Of a stretch of DNA of 64,000 bases, positions 12,290 through 23,549 are shown piece by piece. Position numbers and translations under genes: made by a program. The stretch is from contig NW_026705414.1 in assembly GCF_029867415.1 (NCBI RefSeq), positions 558,001 through 622,000 of the forward strand, given 5' to 3'. This stretch comes from Vicia villosa. Taxonomy: Eukaryota > Streptophyta > Magnoliopsida > Fabales > Fabaceae. A model generated the notes under the pieces. That model saw nothing but the letters and a program-made list of their open reading frames with translations, was not told the DNA's origin and did no database searches. The number at the start of each line of letters is the position of its first letter. Positions within the stretch are counted from its first letter, which is position 1.

Positions 12290-13530
12290 CCCATCATTTT
12301 CATGGTGATCTACACAAAGAAATTTATTTGGAGCAACCGAATGGATTCCTAGAGAAGGGAAAAGAAGACTATGTTTGAAAAATGGTAAAAAAAAAAAGTC
12401 TTTATGGTTTGAAACAAGCACCTCGCCAATGAAATCAAAAGTTCAACTCAGTGATGATTGAACATAGGTATAAGATGACCAAGACTGATAATTGTGTGTT
12501 TTTCCGGAATTTCTCTGAAGGTGATTTCATTAATTTGTTGCTTTATGTGGATGATATGCTAATTGTTAGAAAAAATATTTCAAGAATTAAAGAGTTGAAG
12601 AACATTTTGAGTTAATCTTTTGCTATGAAGGATTTAGGGGAGGCTCGGAAAATTCTTGGTATTGAAATTGTTCGAGATCGAAATGAGAAGAAGTTGTACT
12701 TGTTGCAAGAAAAGTTTATGGAGAAAGTCCTTTGGCGTTTTAGTATGGATAAGGCTAAAGCGATGATCATTCCACTTACTTCTCATTTCAAACTTAGTCA
12801 TAAACTATGTCCATCTACGAATGAAGAAAAGTTGAGTATGAAGAACATTCTGTATTCATCGACTGTTGGTAGTTTGATGTGTGCTATAGTTTGTACAAGA
12901 CCCGATATTGCTCATGTTGTGGGAATGATAAGTCGTTATCTTTATAATATGGGAAAATATCATTGGGAGGCCGTGAAATGGGTGATGAGATATTTGCGTG
13001 GCACTTTAAATTTGAGAATAACTTTGGGATGCAACAAGCCTATGTTGGTTGGATATACAGATTCAGATTTGGCCATAAGCTTGGATGATAGAAAATCTAC
13101 TTTGGGATAAATGATGACTTTTGTCGGGGGAATCATGGCTTGGCAATTGAAGTTGCAAAAGTGTGTTGCACTCTCTACTACCAAAGCCAAGTTTATAACC
13201 GCTGTGGAAGCTTCAAAAGAATTGTTATGGTTGAGGAAATTTGCAATGGAACTTGGTGTGAAACAAGAAAAGTATGTATTGTTCTGTGATAATCAAAGTG
13301 CCATTCACTTATCGAAGAATTCCTTCTTTCACTCGAGGTAAAAGCGTATTGATGTTCGCTATTATTGGATTCGTGATGCATTAGATTCCAATTTGATGGA
13401 GTTTAAAAAGATTCACACCGATGGCAATGGTCAATATATGTTGACAAAGGTGTTTATTAAGGTAAAGTTTGAGTTTTGTCGTATGGACGCCAGATTGGTA
13501 TTGCCTTCTAACTAGTCGATCGAGGGAGTT
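12290..13530 (+). pseudogene. Ty1/copia polyprotein remnant (reverse transcriptase C-half and RNase H)
   Basis: The reading frame starts abruptly inside reverse transcriptase (FHGDLHKEIYLEQPNGF). It keeps the SLYGLKQAPR motif (about 12402-12428), the catalytic LLLYVDDM box (about 12536-12560), and then the RNase H/tether region with SLMCAIVCTRPDIAHVVG, YTDSDLA, AKFITAVEASKELLWL and CDNQSAI. In-frame stops occur at about 12376, 12430, 12614, 13108 and 13339. Gag, protease and integrase are missing. The 3' LTR follows at 13531. The element is dead and 5'-truncated. Confidence 0.9.
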
Positions 13531-14186
13531 TGTTGGGCTTTTCTCTCCTATTTGGAGTGGCCCAAATGGATGTAGGTTAGTTACCCATGTGTGTAAGCCT
13601 TTGTTGTTACCTAACAAAGAGAATTAGGTCATTCATTCTTTGTGTGATAAAAACAACAAAAAAAGCTAGAGAGAAAACAATATTCCTGCAGCCCCATTTC
13701 TGCATAGAGCAGTTCTACGAAATCAGAACCTGCGCAAAATCCAACGGTCAGATCATCTTGAAAATTTGGCACAGTGTTCATGACTCATAGGAGCAAATTC
13801 TGAACGGTGGAGATTGAAGTCTGAGCTTTGTAAGTTAGTTTGTCGATTCGGTCTTTGAGGTTAGAATTTCTTGTTGTTTTTGGGTTGTTTTGTCTCTATG
13901 TTCTTGTTGTATTCTAAGATTGATCGTAGATCTTGGCGATGTTTATGTATGCCTCTAACTAGTATTAAAGATAGCCTTACTTGTACCCATTGTTGATTAT
14001 AGTGGAGATTCTAAGTGGCCTACGAGTCCTGAGGTTTTTTACTCCTAGTTAACAGAGGTTTTCCACACTAAAATTGTGTCGTGTTGTTTGGTGTGTTTTT
14101 TGTTGATTGTCTTTAAGTTGCATTTTATATTTGGGAGATTTTGTGTTGTTGGATTATTTCGTTGCGTTTGTGATTTTCTTCCAACA
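13531..14186 (+). mobile_element. 3' LTR of the Ty1/copia remnant, 656 bp
   Basis: It begins TGTTGGGCTT directly after a purine-rich tract (CGAGGGAGTT, 13521-13530) and ends CTTCCAACA at 14186, giving the TGTTGG...CCAACA inverted ends usual for copia LTRs. No second LTR is visible upstream. Confidence 0.8.
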
Positions 14187-14372
14187 ATAATGAAGAAGGT
14201 TGTATTTGTTGTTGTTTTGCTCGTTAGTGAAACACAATTGAGGCAAGAGACCTACAAAGACTTTTGAGTGAAAATATGGAATGAGTGAGAATATGAAAGG
14301 AGGGAAAAAAAGGTAATACAATAAATGTATTAGAATAATATCAGGTGTCAATACGGAAAGAGGTTTAGAATT

Positions 14373-14464
<92 letters not shown>

Positions 14465-14840
14465 CAATTATTAATAATTTATATCATCATATCCGTTAAA
14501 AAAATATTAATATAAAAATATTCAAAATTCATTTTTACTCTAACACTAGTGAGTTTTTTTACCCTCCTAATTTTAAACCCCTTGTGAAGTTTTTGAGGTC
14601 CACAAGACCACAATGGAGAAAAATTAAATTTACGTATTTCATATTTAACTTATCAAGTTACTTCCCAAACGGGCAGTATTAGGTCACAACAACACTTAGT
14701 TATCCCACAGGCAGTATTACGTCACAACAAAACTTAGTTATACGACACACGATATATCTGCCGTTCAAATTTCAGCACACAACTCAATCACGAAACCATA
14801 TTAAAATACCAAAACGACGTAGCATAATAACAAAAAAATC
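14187..14840. other. Intergenic, upstream of RER1
   Basis: No gene. It holds the AT microsatellite at 14374-14461 and AT-rich DNA. A duplicated word (GGCAGTATTA-GTCACAACAA) occurs at about 14671 and 14711. The last 100 bp probably contain the RER1 core promoter. Confidence 0.6.
14374..14461. repeat. (AT)n microsatellite
   Basis: An uninterrupted AT dinucleotide run of about 88 bp, 0.9 kb upstream of the RER1 start codon. Confidence 0.97.
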
Positions 14841-14972
14841 AAAATCAGAAGAAGGAGTAAAAAAACGCACACACAAATATTCGCATCTCTTGTAGATCTA
14901 CTGCTAACCCTTCGGTTCCTCCCTTCATCAATTCTATCCTCTTCGATCTCCACCTCCGATCCGTCGTCGCAG

Positions 14973-15328
14973 GTCAGCTCATCTTCTCCGCTCTCAGTTC
15001 TTTCTTCCTCTTCGTGTTTCCTCTTTCGTTTCCAAAATGTTAGGGTTTTTCAGATTTTACTAATTTCAACCCTAGATCTTGATTTCTACACCACCTTAAA
15101 CCATGAAAACAACACCGGATTCACTTTATTTTGTTTACATATTCATCATTTTTCATAAATCAAGCTTACGATTATTAAATCCTGAGATTCTAATTTCTCA
15201 ACAGTATTTCTTGTTAATTTCTCTGTTTTAAATCTATTTAACCAAGGTTTTAAATATTGGTTAATTGCTTTAATTAGTGTTAATGTGAGTAGTTTAGGGT
15301 TTTGACACGCGAGATTTTCTTGCTGCAG
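14973..15328 (+). other. RER1: Intron in the RER1 5' UTR
   Basis: A GTCAGC donor follows a C/T-rich leader (CCGTCGTCGCAG, ending 14972). The acceptor TTGCTGCAG ends at 15328, 12 bp before the start codon. Leader introns of this kind are common in plant housekeeping genes. The transcription start is not determined but probably lies near 14850-14900. Confidence 0.65.
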
Positions 15329-15340
15329 ATTGTGAATTGA

Positions 15341-17378
15341 ATGGAAGGAACTGGAGGCAGCAGTGCCTCTGCTGCTGCTGCGCAACCTGTGAATCAACGG
15401 TTGCAGGAATTTTCGAAGCTATTTCAATATTATTTGGATAAATCTACGCCGCACTCGACGTATAGATGGATTGGGACTTTTGTTATTGCATCTATATATC
15501 TTTTGAGGGTTTTTTATATTCAAGGATTTTACATTGTGTCTTATGGACTGGGAATCTATATGCTGAATCTGTTGATTGGGTTTCTCTCACCTTTGGTTGA
15601 TCCTGAGATGGAGCCTTCTGATGGACCTTTGCTACCAACTAAAGGGTCGGATGAGTTCAAACCGTTCATCCGCCGCCTTCCTGAGTTTAAGTTCTGGTAA
15701 TTTACTTGTTTCAGATTTTATTGCGTGCGTAGTATAATATAATATGTTGATTAGCTTAATAGCATACCATTTTTGCCGATTGTTGCTAAGTTTTAATATA
15801 ACATTTTGAAATCATAGGTATTTATTTGTGAGTAAGCTTTGATTTAATTTGGGATTCTTGTCTGTAGTCTCTAGCTTGCTGCTTCATTTCTTCTATTGGA
15901 TGGTTATTGCACCTTTTGTTTGGGAATTTGACATGTCGTAGCTTTTTTATGTTAATCTGACTATCATTTCTGAATTCCATTTTATAGATATAGCTAGCAC
16001 CTCCCATGTTCATGAAGCTTATGGGCCTGTTTGTTTATATTAAAAAAAAGTTTTTTTACTTTATATTTTTAAAAATGATTTTTAGGAAAAATAATTTCAA
16101 AACAGGAAGTTATTTTTGACTTATTTTTTATAAATTAATAGACCAATTTTGACATCAACATAATTATACATCGTTGAAGAAGCTGAAAAAATATGTAATA
16201 CTGCAAAAATCATTATTTAAAAAAGCTGCAAAAATCATTTTTAAAACTAAAACAAGTGGTTCTTTTTGTACATTGGAGGTATTAGCTATCTATAAAATAA
16301 AGTATTTCCATTTGCTCTTCCAGAAAACATTTTCCAACTAATCATTAAATCACTTGCTCTCAGCTGCCAGTGCATTCAATGTAGCCAGTTAAAAAATGTT
16401 TCTCCAAAAACTTAATTTTCTAATCACATTATTTTCCATTGAACAAACTGTCTCCTCAACACCCTTTTGTATCATTAATAAGTATTTCAAATATGATTTT
16501 AGAAGCTTTAGAGTTTGATATGTCGCCTTGAAGGCTAAGTAACATACCTGTTTAGTATTTATGCGAATCATTCAATTTGGTTGTTTCGGTTTATCATTTA
16601 TTCCATATTTCCAAAATTGCTTTCCTTAACTGTCTCAGGGTTTCCTTGGAAAATTTCACACCTTCTAAGCTCTCAGTTTTAAGAATCCAAAAGTGTAAAA
16701 TCTATAAGGGGAAGTTCTTACTTGGCACAGGTGTATATGTCATTACAATACTTGAGAACTGTTTTGTGGAACAAGTTTTAATGTTATGGCATGATAAGGG
16801 TATTTGTATTTAAATTTTGGTGGTATGAATTGTTTTATTTAATTCAACTTTCTTGAAACAGGGTGGTGTTTGTGCATTCTTTTAAAAAAAATTTCCAACG
16901 ACTTGTGTAAATTTTGTACAACTATGATTTGCTAAAGCTGGCATGTTTACGTTTGGTAACATTTCATAGGCATCTCCATTCATATAAGAATGACGATTTG
17001 TATTATTCTTGTTATCATGGTTGCAGGTATTCTTTCACAAAAGCTTTCCTAATTGCATTTTTGATGACTTTCTTCTCTGTATTTGACGTTCCTGTCTTCT
17101 GGCCAATATTACTCTGCTACTGGGTTGTTCTGTTTGTCCTTACAATGAGGCGCCAGATTGCACACATGATCAAATACAGATATATTCCATTCAACTTGGG
17201 AAAACAGGTTTTTACTTTTTATCTTTAGACTGTCTTTAATCATTTGCCCTGTGACAGAAGCAAGATTGTTTGGTCTGTATCAATTGCATGAAAGGTAAAG
17301 TCTGTTTGTTTTAACTTAATGCAGAAATACGGTGGGAAGAAATCTTCTGGAAGTAGCATTGGCTCTCGAGCAGACTGA
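15341..17378 (+). CDS. RER1: RER1, Golgi-to-ER retrieval receptor
   Basis: Coding exons are 15341-15696, 17027-17207 and 17325-17378, all with GT/AG junctions, giving 196 aa, the usual RER1 length. RER1 is a four-span Golgi membrane protein that returns escaped ER membrane proteins in COPI vesicles. The product has a cytosolic N-terminus with a Ser/Ala-rich start, then [20 protein letters not shown] (about 23-42). Two hydrophobic spans lie at about 45-90, and a polar loop holds the conserved KFWYSFTKA junction. Two more spans lie in exon 2 ([20 protein letters not shown] and [12 protein letters not shown]). A basic tail follows, [20 protein letters not shown], ending in KKSSG. The first ATG of the open frame was chosen because it aligns with family starts. 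Intron 1 (1.33 kb) contains AT-rich MITE-like sequence from about 16020 (GGGCCTGTTTGTTT). No lesions were seen. Confidence 0.96.
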
Positions 17379-18725
17379 AGCTTTGCTGTGTCATGATTTG
17401 AAGAACACAGATCTCAAAGTTAGGTTTTGTGGGCATTCAGGGTACTTGTTTTTCCCTTTTATTTGAAGGAATTTGTAGTCAGAGTATTAAGGATGCCTAT
17501 ATGCAGTTACAGAAAGTATTCGTTTTATGGTTTTATGATACCAGAAGACATGCTAATGCTGGTAGTGAACTTCATTGTTGATATAGTTTTAGATTTATTG
17601 CAATTTTAGTCTTGTATTGCCATTGGACAGATTCTCACAGAACCTTGATTTTTCTCCTACTCGGGATATTTCTATATTGCTTTTGAAGTTTCTGAATTAA
17701 TGTTAGTATATTAGATTGACTATGGACTCTGTCAAATTACGCACAATTTTTCTCCTAAAGATATTTTTATTTTTTGGGCAAATTAAGCATCATATTATAT
17801 TGACTATCGACTGTGTCAAATTAAGAACAATTTTTCTCCAAAATATATTTTTTATTTGTGGGCAATTGCCAATTTGTGGTGTTGCAGCTTTCGAAAGCTG
17901 ATGAGTTTTCAAACTGTACCCTACACATATAATCCATTTAAGATAATAAAAATACATTAATACATTAATAATTATTTTTTTTATTTTTTTAAATAGTTAA
18001 ATGTTATAAATATTGTAGGAGTACTGGAGTATTTGATTTAATGTGCATGTTTATTTTTTATTTTGTGGTGATCTTTTATTATTTCATCAACAACATACAA
18101 CATTTGAAACCATGTAACTTTGGCTAGTAAAAATTCAAAGTCTCTAATTTCATAATTTGCTATCTGATTCCATAATTTGATAATGTAATAATGTAATTTG
18201 ATAATGATGAAACTTGGTTTTTAATCTCTATTTAGACTCGTAGTTTATTTCGTGTTTGTATTCTGTTAGTTATGATTTATTGTATTGTTGAATATATCAA
18301 TTCTGAAAGAATCTAATAAAAGTGTAGAGGTTTCTTTATGGCTATTTGATGTGCTTACATTATGTGTAAGCTTTAAAAGTAAATTTTATGGTTTTAGAAG
18401 TTTATGTTTCTCCTACTCACTCGCTCTCTTATTCATTCATTTTATTTTTCATTTTCTCTCCAAAAAGTTCCTATTGCCGGTGAGTAAATCTTCATCTCCA
18501 CTATTTACTTTTTGCATGATCTGTGCTTGATTTTAAAAAATATTATGAATCAAAGTTCTTCCTCTGGGTCTGTGGCGTTTTAATAGACAAACTTTTATCA
18601 TAGACAAATTTCTTCAAGTGAAATGAATGGAGACGAAGAAAGTATGATTTGAGAGGATTCAAGGAGAATAAGAAAGCTTCATTCATGTAAGATGAGAATC
18701 AAAAAGTAGTATTGCCTAGAGTCAA
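17379..18725 (+). other. RER1 3' UTR and AT-rich intergenic DNA
   Basis: The first few hundred bases are probably 3' UTR. Two imperfect copies of a ~100-bp unit (GACTNTG-GTCAAATTA-G-ACAATTTTTCTCC) lie at about 17714-17790 and 17801-17860. No further gene is seen. Confidence 0.5.
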
Positions 18726-18734
18726 TACAATCAT

Positions 18735-19078
18735 GGGTTAAATATGTTTTATCATTATTTTTTGAAATTTAAAAAATTAAAATATATTTTTCTTATTTTA
18801 AAAATTTTGAAATTTAAAAAATTAAAATATATTCTTTTTATTTTAAAAAATTCTAAAATTTAGTAAAGAAATGTTTTATTGTATTTTAAACATGTATGGA
18901 AAAATTATTCAAAAATTTGAAAGTTTAATGGTAATTAAACAGTTTTCTAAATTTTAGAAAATAGTAAAGACTAAAACTGCATGCATGAAATTTTTGTAGG
19001 GATTAAAATATATTAATTTTTTAATAAGGATTAAAAATAAAAGTTGAGATATTTATAAGGATAAAAAACATTTAACCC
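18735..19078. mobile_element. Mutator-type MITE, 344 bp, with 9-bp TSD
   Basis: The ends are GGGTTAAATATGTTTTATC and GATAAAAAACATTTAACCC, imperfect terminal inverted repeats of about 19 bp. The element is flanked by the exact 9-bp duplication TACAATCAT (18726-18734 and 19079-19087). A 9-bp duplication is typical of Mutator-like transposition. The interior is AT-rich with a 50-bp direct duplication (GAAATTTAAAAAATTAAAAT blocks near 18760 and 18810) and has no coding capacity. Confidence 0.85.
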
Positions 19079-19087
19079 TACAATCAT

Positions 19088-20000
19088 TGGGATAAATTGA
19101 TTTTTTTATAAGACAAGTTACTTGATTGATCAAATTTATTATAGGACATGTCAATACAATCAACTAAGCATTAGCAACCATTACCAATCTAAATAACTTT
19201 GAAACTAACATAACAACTTACTTAACAAGTAACAAACTAACTCATTAACATTGAACCACATACAACGCTCCTCCTCATTCATGATTTTTAATGATTGGAT
19301 TTTCCTCAATGTCTTCAACATTGTATTCTTCAATAGTTTGATGAGAATGTTTGCTCATCGCAACAGTTTCGGAGTAATCAAGTTCGAATTTTTCTTTGTT
19401 GACTTAATAATGCAGTAAATAGAACTTTATTTATACGTGCTTATTCTCAATATGACTCCCAGTGTGCTTAGTCAAATTTATTGTTGATTTGCTTTCTATA
19501 AGTAGCTCAATTATTATAGTTTGAGCTATTTCAATTTCATTAATCACCGGTCCAATTTATAGTATTTGAGAGGATAAAACAAGAACTTCTCACTTCTGTG
19601 AACACCAAGAAAATGAAGCTTTACCTATGATGAACAAATAGCCTTTTTGTTCTTTCTATAATCTTCATCTTCACCCCAATTTGAGTTTTAGAAGCCTAAT
19701 ACTACAACTTTATTCTTTTTGTTTCTTCTTTGTATATCATCAAGATAATGTGATTCATGGTTCATTTCACATCTCTTTGCATCCTCTTTGAAGCTCTCAA
19801 ATGTTATCTCTTTGATTGCTCCATGAACCTATTTACCAAACCAACACTTTCACATAGATCAAACATGATATTGCATAAATAACTCAATAATCTTGTGATT
19901 TATTTGTATAAAGGAATATCCATTAAGTTTTCATCTCATTCTACATTGAGTTGAGTTTGTCTCAATTGTCAATAGGCTCCAAAGTTGCACTAAAATTTAG
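19088..20000. other. Intergenic, decayed retroelement-like sequence
   Basis: No open frame. On the minus strand the stretch from about 19300 to 19960 has the look of a heavily decayed copia polyprotein (scattered codons reminiscent of integrase and gag), but no motif survives well enough to name it. Confidence 0.25.
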
Positions 20001-20073
20001 AGAAATTCTTTATGCACCCGTACACCTTCTTAGGAACCTCTGGTAAAAATTCTAAAATACCCCTATATTTCAA

Positions 20074-20130
20074 AGATGCATATGCGAAGTCACATTTTTT
20101 TTAGAAAAAGGTGACTTCGCATATGCATCT
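20074..20130. repeat. Perfect 20-bp inverted repeat (hairpin) at the left edge of the PMD element
   Basis: The arms are AGATGCATATGCGAAGTCAC at 20074-20093 and its exact complement at 20111-20130, with a 17-bp A/T-rich loop. The same ATGCAT-centred motif recurs at 23140-23307, 26090-26604, 33045-33165 and 34329-34790. Confidence 0.9.
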
Positions 20131-20917
20131 CTGAAGTAAATTGACTTATTCAGAGAATGCAAACAAACACCCTCACTCTTGCCATTCTCTTCAAACACAT
20201 AATACACCCCCAAAACCCATTTTCTCCTAACACTACATTCAGGTTGAAAAGCTCCATTGAAGATTCTCAAGCTCCAAAAGTTCCATAGAAGCATTCACAT
20301 TCATTCCAACTTATCCTAAAAGTTCAAAAAATTTCGTAAGTTTTCTCTACTCATTACCTCATCCTCAAACTTCTTATTAGGTTTGTTATACTCTAGGACA
20401 ATGTGTAGGTTGATGTAATTGTAATTCAATATTAGTGTTTGAATGTTAAAAATTGGATTTTGGATAAGTTAGGGCAAAAAGTGGGAGCTTTGAAAAAGTA
20501 TGTAACTCAAAATAACCTGCACAAACCAATGCCTTGGAGTAAACTCCAAGGACTCCAGAATATCCATATAATAAAAGCCAAAGTATCAAGGCCTTAGTTC
20601 AATGGTCCATTCTCCGGGCTTAGGGTATAGTAACCAAACTCTAAGTCCTTTATTAAATTTGTATGGTTCAAGTTGATTATTAATGTATTAAGAACAAAAT
20701 AGAAGTCCAAATGGACAAAAGAAAAAGTGCATGAGCTTAAACATAGGTCCAGATAGAAAAAGGAAAAATGAACATAAACATAAACATGATAATGATGAGA
20801 AATAGTAAAATAAAGCATAAAATAGTAAACTCGGTCGTACTGCTCACGAAGACATAAATTGGACGCCCTTCCGTGATTACCAGCATGTTGTCCCCTTCGA
20901 TCAAATCTCATTATATT

Positions 20918-22376
20918 TGATCGGTCACCATTTGTATTTGGTTTTCATCAATCCTTAGGCAAAAATCTATCATTCCGGTAACACAATGTTTTATCTTTTA
21001 TTGTTTTTTCGTATATTGTTTTAGTTTTCATTTGTGGTTGTTTTGCATTGCATTGCTTTAAATTTCATGTCAATTAGGGTGTTTTTGATGCTTGGTTTGG
21101 TAGTCTTAGTGTTTCAGGTGCAGGTAAATAAGTCAGAGGAATTTATGCGAAACCGAAGGTTATTCTGCTGAAGATAGAAATGAGATTTCTCGCTAACAGA
21201 AGCCTGACACGGGTGCCCGTGTCACCTGACATGGCTCATGTCAGAAGGGAGGTTGAATGAGACAAGAGGATAAAAGTCAAAGGTCTGACACGGGTGCCCG
21301 GGTCGCCTGACACGGCCCGTGTCCGCAAGCTGGGAGTAAGAAAAAGGAAATCACCAAGTCAGAGGGCCAACGTGGGTGCCCGTGTTGCCTAACACGACCC
21401 GTGTTAACAGAAGTGAGGAAAAACTCAGATTTTTTGCACACTTAAGTGTCAAGCTCATTAAGGGTAGTTTGGACTTTCTGCATGACTGTTTTGTGACCTG
21501 ATACTATTTATACCTAGTTTTGGAAATCATTTGGCATCTTTGACCATACACAATAGAGAATTACACAAGAGAGAGAGAGAGAGAAAGCTAGCAAGGGTTT
21601 TCGAAGAACAACGATCTTCAAGGGCAAATACAATTGAAGATCAACGGAATTGACAATTTTTATAATGTCCACACTTTATTTTGCAATCCTCTTGAATATT
21701 ATGAGTAGCTAAACCCCCTAAAGCTAGGGGTGTCCCTGAGTTGCGAATGTTATGAACCAAATTTCCATTGTTTTTATGCTATTGATGTTTTTATGAGTCT
21801 AATTTATTGTGCAATAATCTTAATGCTTTTTCTATCGGACCAATAGTTCTTGATTTACGGTTAAGGTTTAGGTCGGACATACCACCTTAACGCTAATTGC
21901 ACAATAATACTACGGCGAAATCGCTTAGGAATGAGGATTGAACCGTAGTAACCGTTAAATTCTTGGTAAAACGATTCAAATTGCTTTATATCACCATTAA
22001 TAACTAATGAATTAGGATTAAGAATGAATATCAAAGGTTTTTGGTTAAGGAATTAAGGAAAACAAATCTTGAGATTTGGTATTGGTTCATTCAAATAAGT
22101 TTGTCATAAAACATGGATAAAAGGTTTTCACAAAGCAATTCACACACCTAACCCTAGCATGCTTTCTCATATTTTCTAAACTCAAATTTTACGCTTACTT
22201 TAATCTGTTACATTTGTATTCAATTTCCCAACAAACCACAAACCCTCATGATATTTTATTCAGTTGAATAATTAAAATAGCTTATCTTTTCTACGCAATC
22301 CTCGAGATCGATATTCAGGATTAATCCCTTTTATTACTACATCGTTCAAATAGTACACTGGCTATTTTCTCGATCA
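20918..22376 (+). mobile_element. Solo LTR (Ty3/gypsy, Athila/Tat-like), 1459 bp
   Basis: It starts TGATCGGTCACC and ends TTCTCGATCA (TGATCG...CGATCA inverted ends). It is flanked by the exact 5-bp duplication ATATT (20913-20917 and 22377-22381), so one complete LTR remains and the rest was lost by LTR-LTR recombination. Inside, at about 21200-21420, are three units with the palindrome GACACGGGTGCCCGTGTC or close variants. A TATTTATACC TATA-like sequence follows near 21507. The insertion lies inside the PMD exon. Confidence 0.88.
21204..21420. repeat. Three spaced copies of a GACACGGGTGCCCGTGTC-type palindrome
   Basis: The perfect 18-bp palindrome is at 21206-21223. A near copy begins at 21287 and a diverged one at about 21370. 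Each is followed by a second related inverted motif (TGACA-GG-CNTGTCA type), at a spacing of about 82 bp. All lie in the U3 part of the solo LTR. Confidence 0.8.
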
Positions 22377-23139
22377 ATATTTCATATGGTTAGCATGTGG
22401 GACAGACACCATGGTCAGGTATCTGCCGGAAAGGTGCATGAGACAGCTTGAACGTGTGCAAATGATACCTAGGTCTCTATTTGAGGCTGCGATTGACACC
22501 ATTACGCGCCGAGCTTTCACTAATACCTTTCAAAATTGGGAGCATCATTTGGTGCCAGAGGAGTATCGGGAGATGCGTGCATTCCAGAGCTGGCACTACG
22601 TAGATGGATATGTGACATGGTTTTTTAAAGTCTCACATCCTATCATGACACCAGATGCTCCTTGGCGTCCACCTAGGCCAGCGTATGAGAAGCTCATGGA
22701 GAATCAGCAGGGCGAGGATGACCATGCCATTGATATGTTAGCGGATACAGTTGATTGGGCAGGAGGCATTGGATATAGGGATCATGCAATAAGGCGGTGT
22801 AGAGGTGGTTGCCATAATGGGGAGGATTGTCAAGGAGGCGTCCAATGTGACAGGCTATAGGAGGCACAGGAGGTTGCAGGGGGTTAGAATTAAGCATACT
22901 CAGTAGTAGCAGTACCCTGTGTTTTATGACTTTTATTTCAAGTTGTATATTTGTACATTTTGCACTTTCAAACCATTGTACCGTATTTTGATACTTAATT
23001 TTATTTTACGTTGTTGTTATTTCTAAATCGTGTTATTGGATAAAAGATATCAAATTTAGTTATTCTGTTTCTCTGATTTTAACAATGTAATTATGAAGTT
23101 TTTTTAAAAAATGACAGAGTCAGAGAAAATTTTGCATGT

Positions 23140-23307
23140 GCATATCCGAAATGTGTTTTAGGTGGTTTCGGAGATGCATATGCGGAAAAAACTCTGATAT
23201 TTTAATTTCAACGTTTAAATTATAAAACTTGGAAAAAAGCTCATTTCGAATATGCATATCCGTAACATCCTGAAATGTGAAAAAGGTGCGTTCGGATATG
23301 CATATCT
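23140..23307. repeat. Cluster of four ATGCATAT-centred palindromic motifs (right edge of the PMD element)
   Basis: Sites are at 23140-23150 (GCATATCCGAA), 23166-23186 (TTTCGGAGATGCATATGCGG), 23244-23262 (TTCGAATATGCATATCCG) and 23291-23307 (TTCGGATATGCATATCT). They mirror the hairpin at 20074-20130 and bracket the PMD pseudogene. Confidence 0.85.
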
Positions 23308-23549
23308 AAACGGCATTTTGGGGTTTTCAGTGGTGTTTTTCACCCTATATGAGTGTACAAAAGATTCTTAAAATTTATCATATTGAACTTCATAACAGAC
23401 TTTCTTTATATGTTCTTGGTGCAAGAAAAATATTTTTGCTTCTATTCCTAAATTCCATTTCCAAAAATTAAGATACATGATATATTGCCCAAACCAAACA
23501 TTCCATGAGTAAAAAAAATTATTAATAATTTGAAATTTTTAATAAAAAT

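Larger units (their letters stand above)
20837..22860 (+). pseudogene. Plant mobile domain (PMD/MAIN-like) gene, exon split by a solo LTR
   Basis: The right part, 22377-22860, reads openly and contains YLPERCMRQLERVQMIPRS, the EEYREMRAFQSWHYVDGYV motif and WFFKVSHPIMTPDAPWRPPR. These are hallmarks of the PMD (aminotransferase-like, MAIN family) proteins, which occur both in transposons and as domesticated plant nuclear genes. The left part, about 20837-20917, encodes DINWTPFRDYQHVVPFDQIS in the same frame once the LTR and one copy of its duplication are removed. The 1459-bp LTR lies between. The protein ends with a Cys/Gly-rich tail and TAG at 22858-22860. The upstream N-terminal two thirds of the domain were not found. 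ATGCAT-type palindromes flank the locus on both sides, so this is a transposon-carried copy. Confidence 0.75.
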
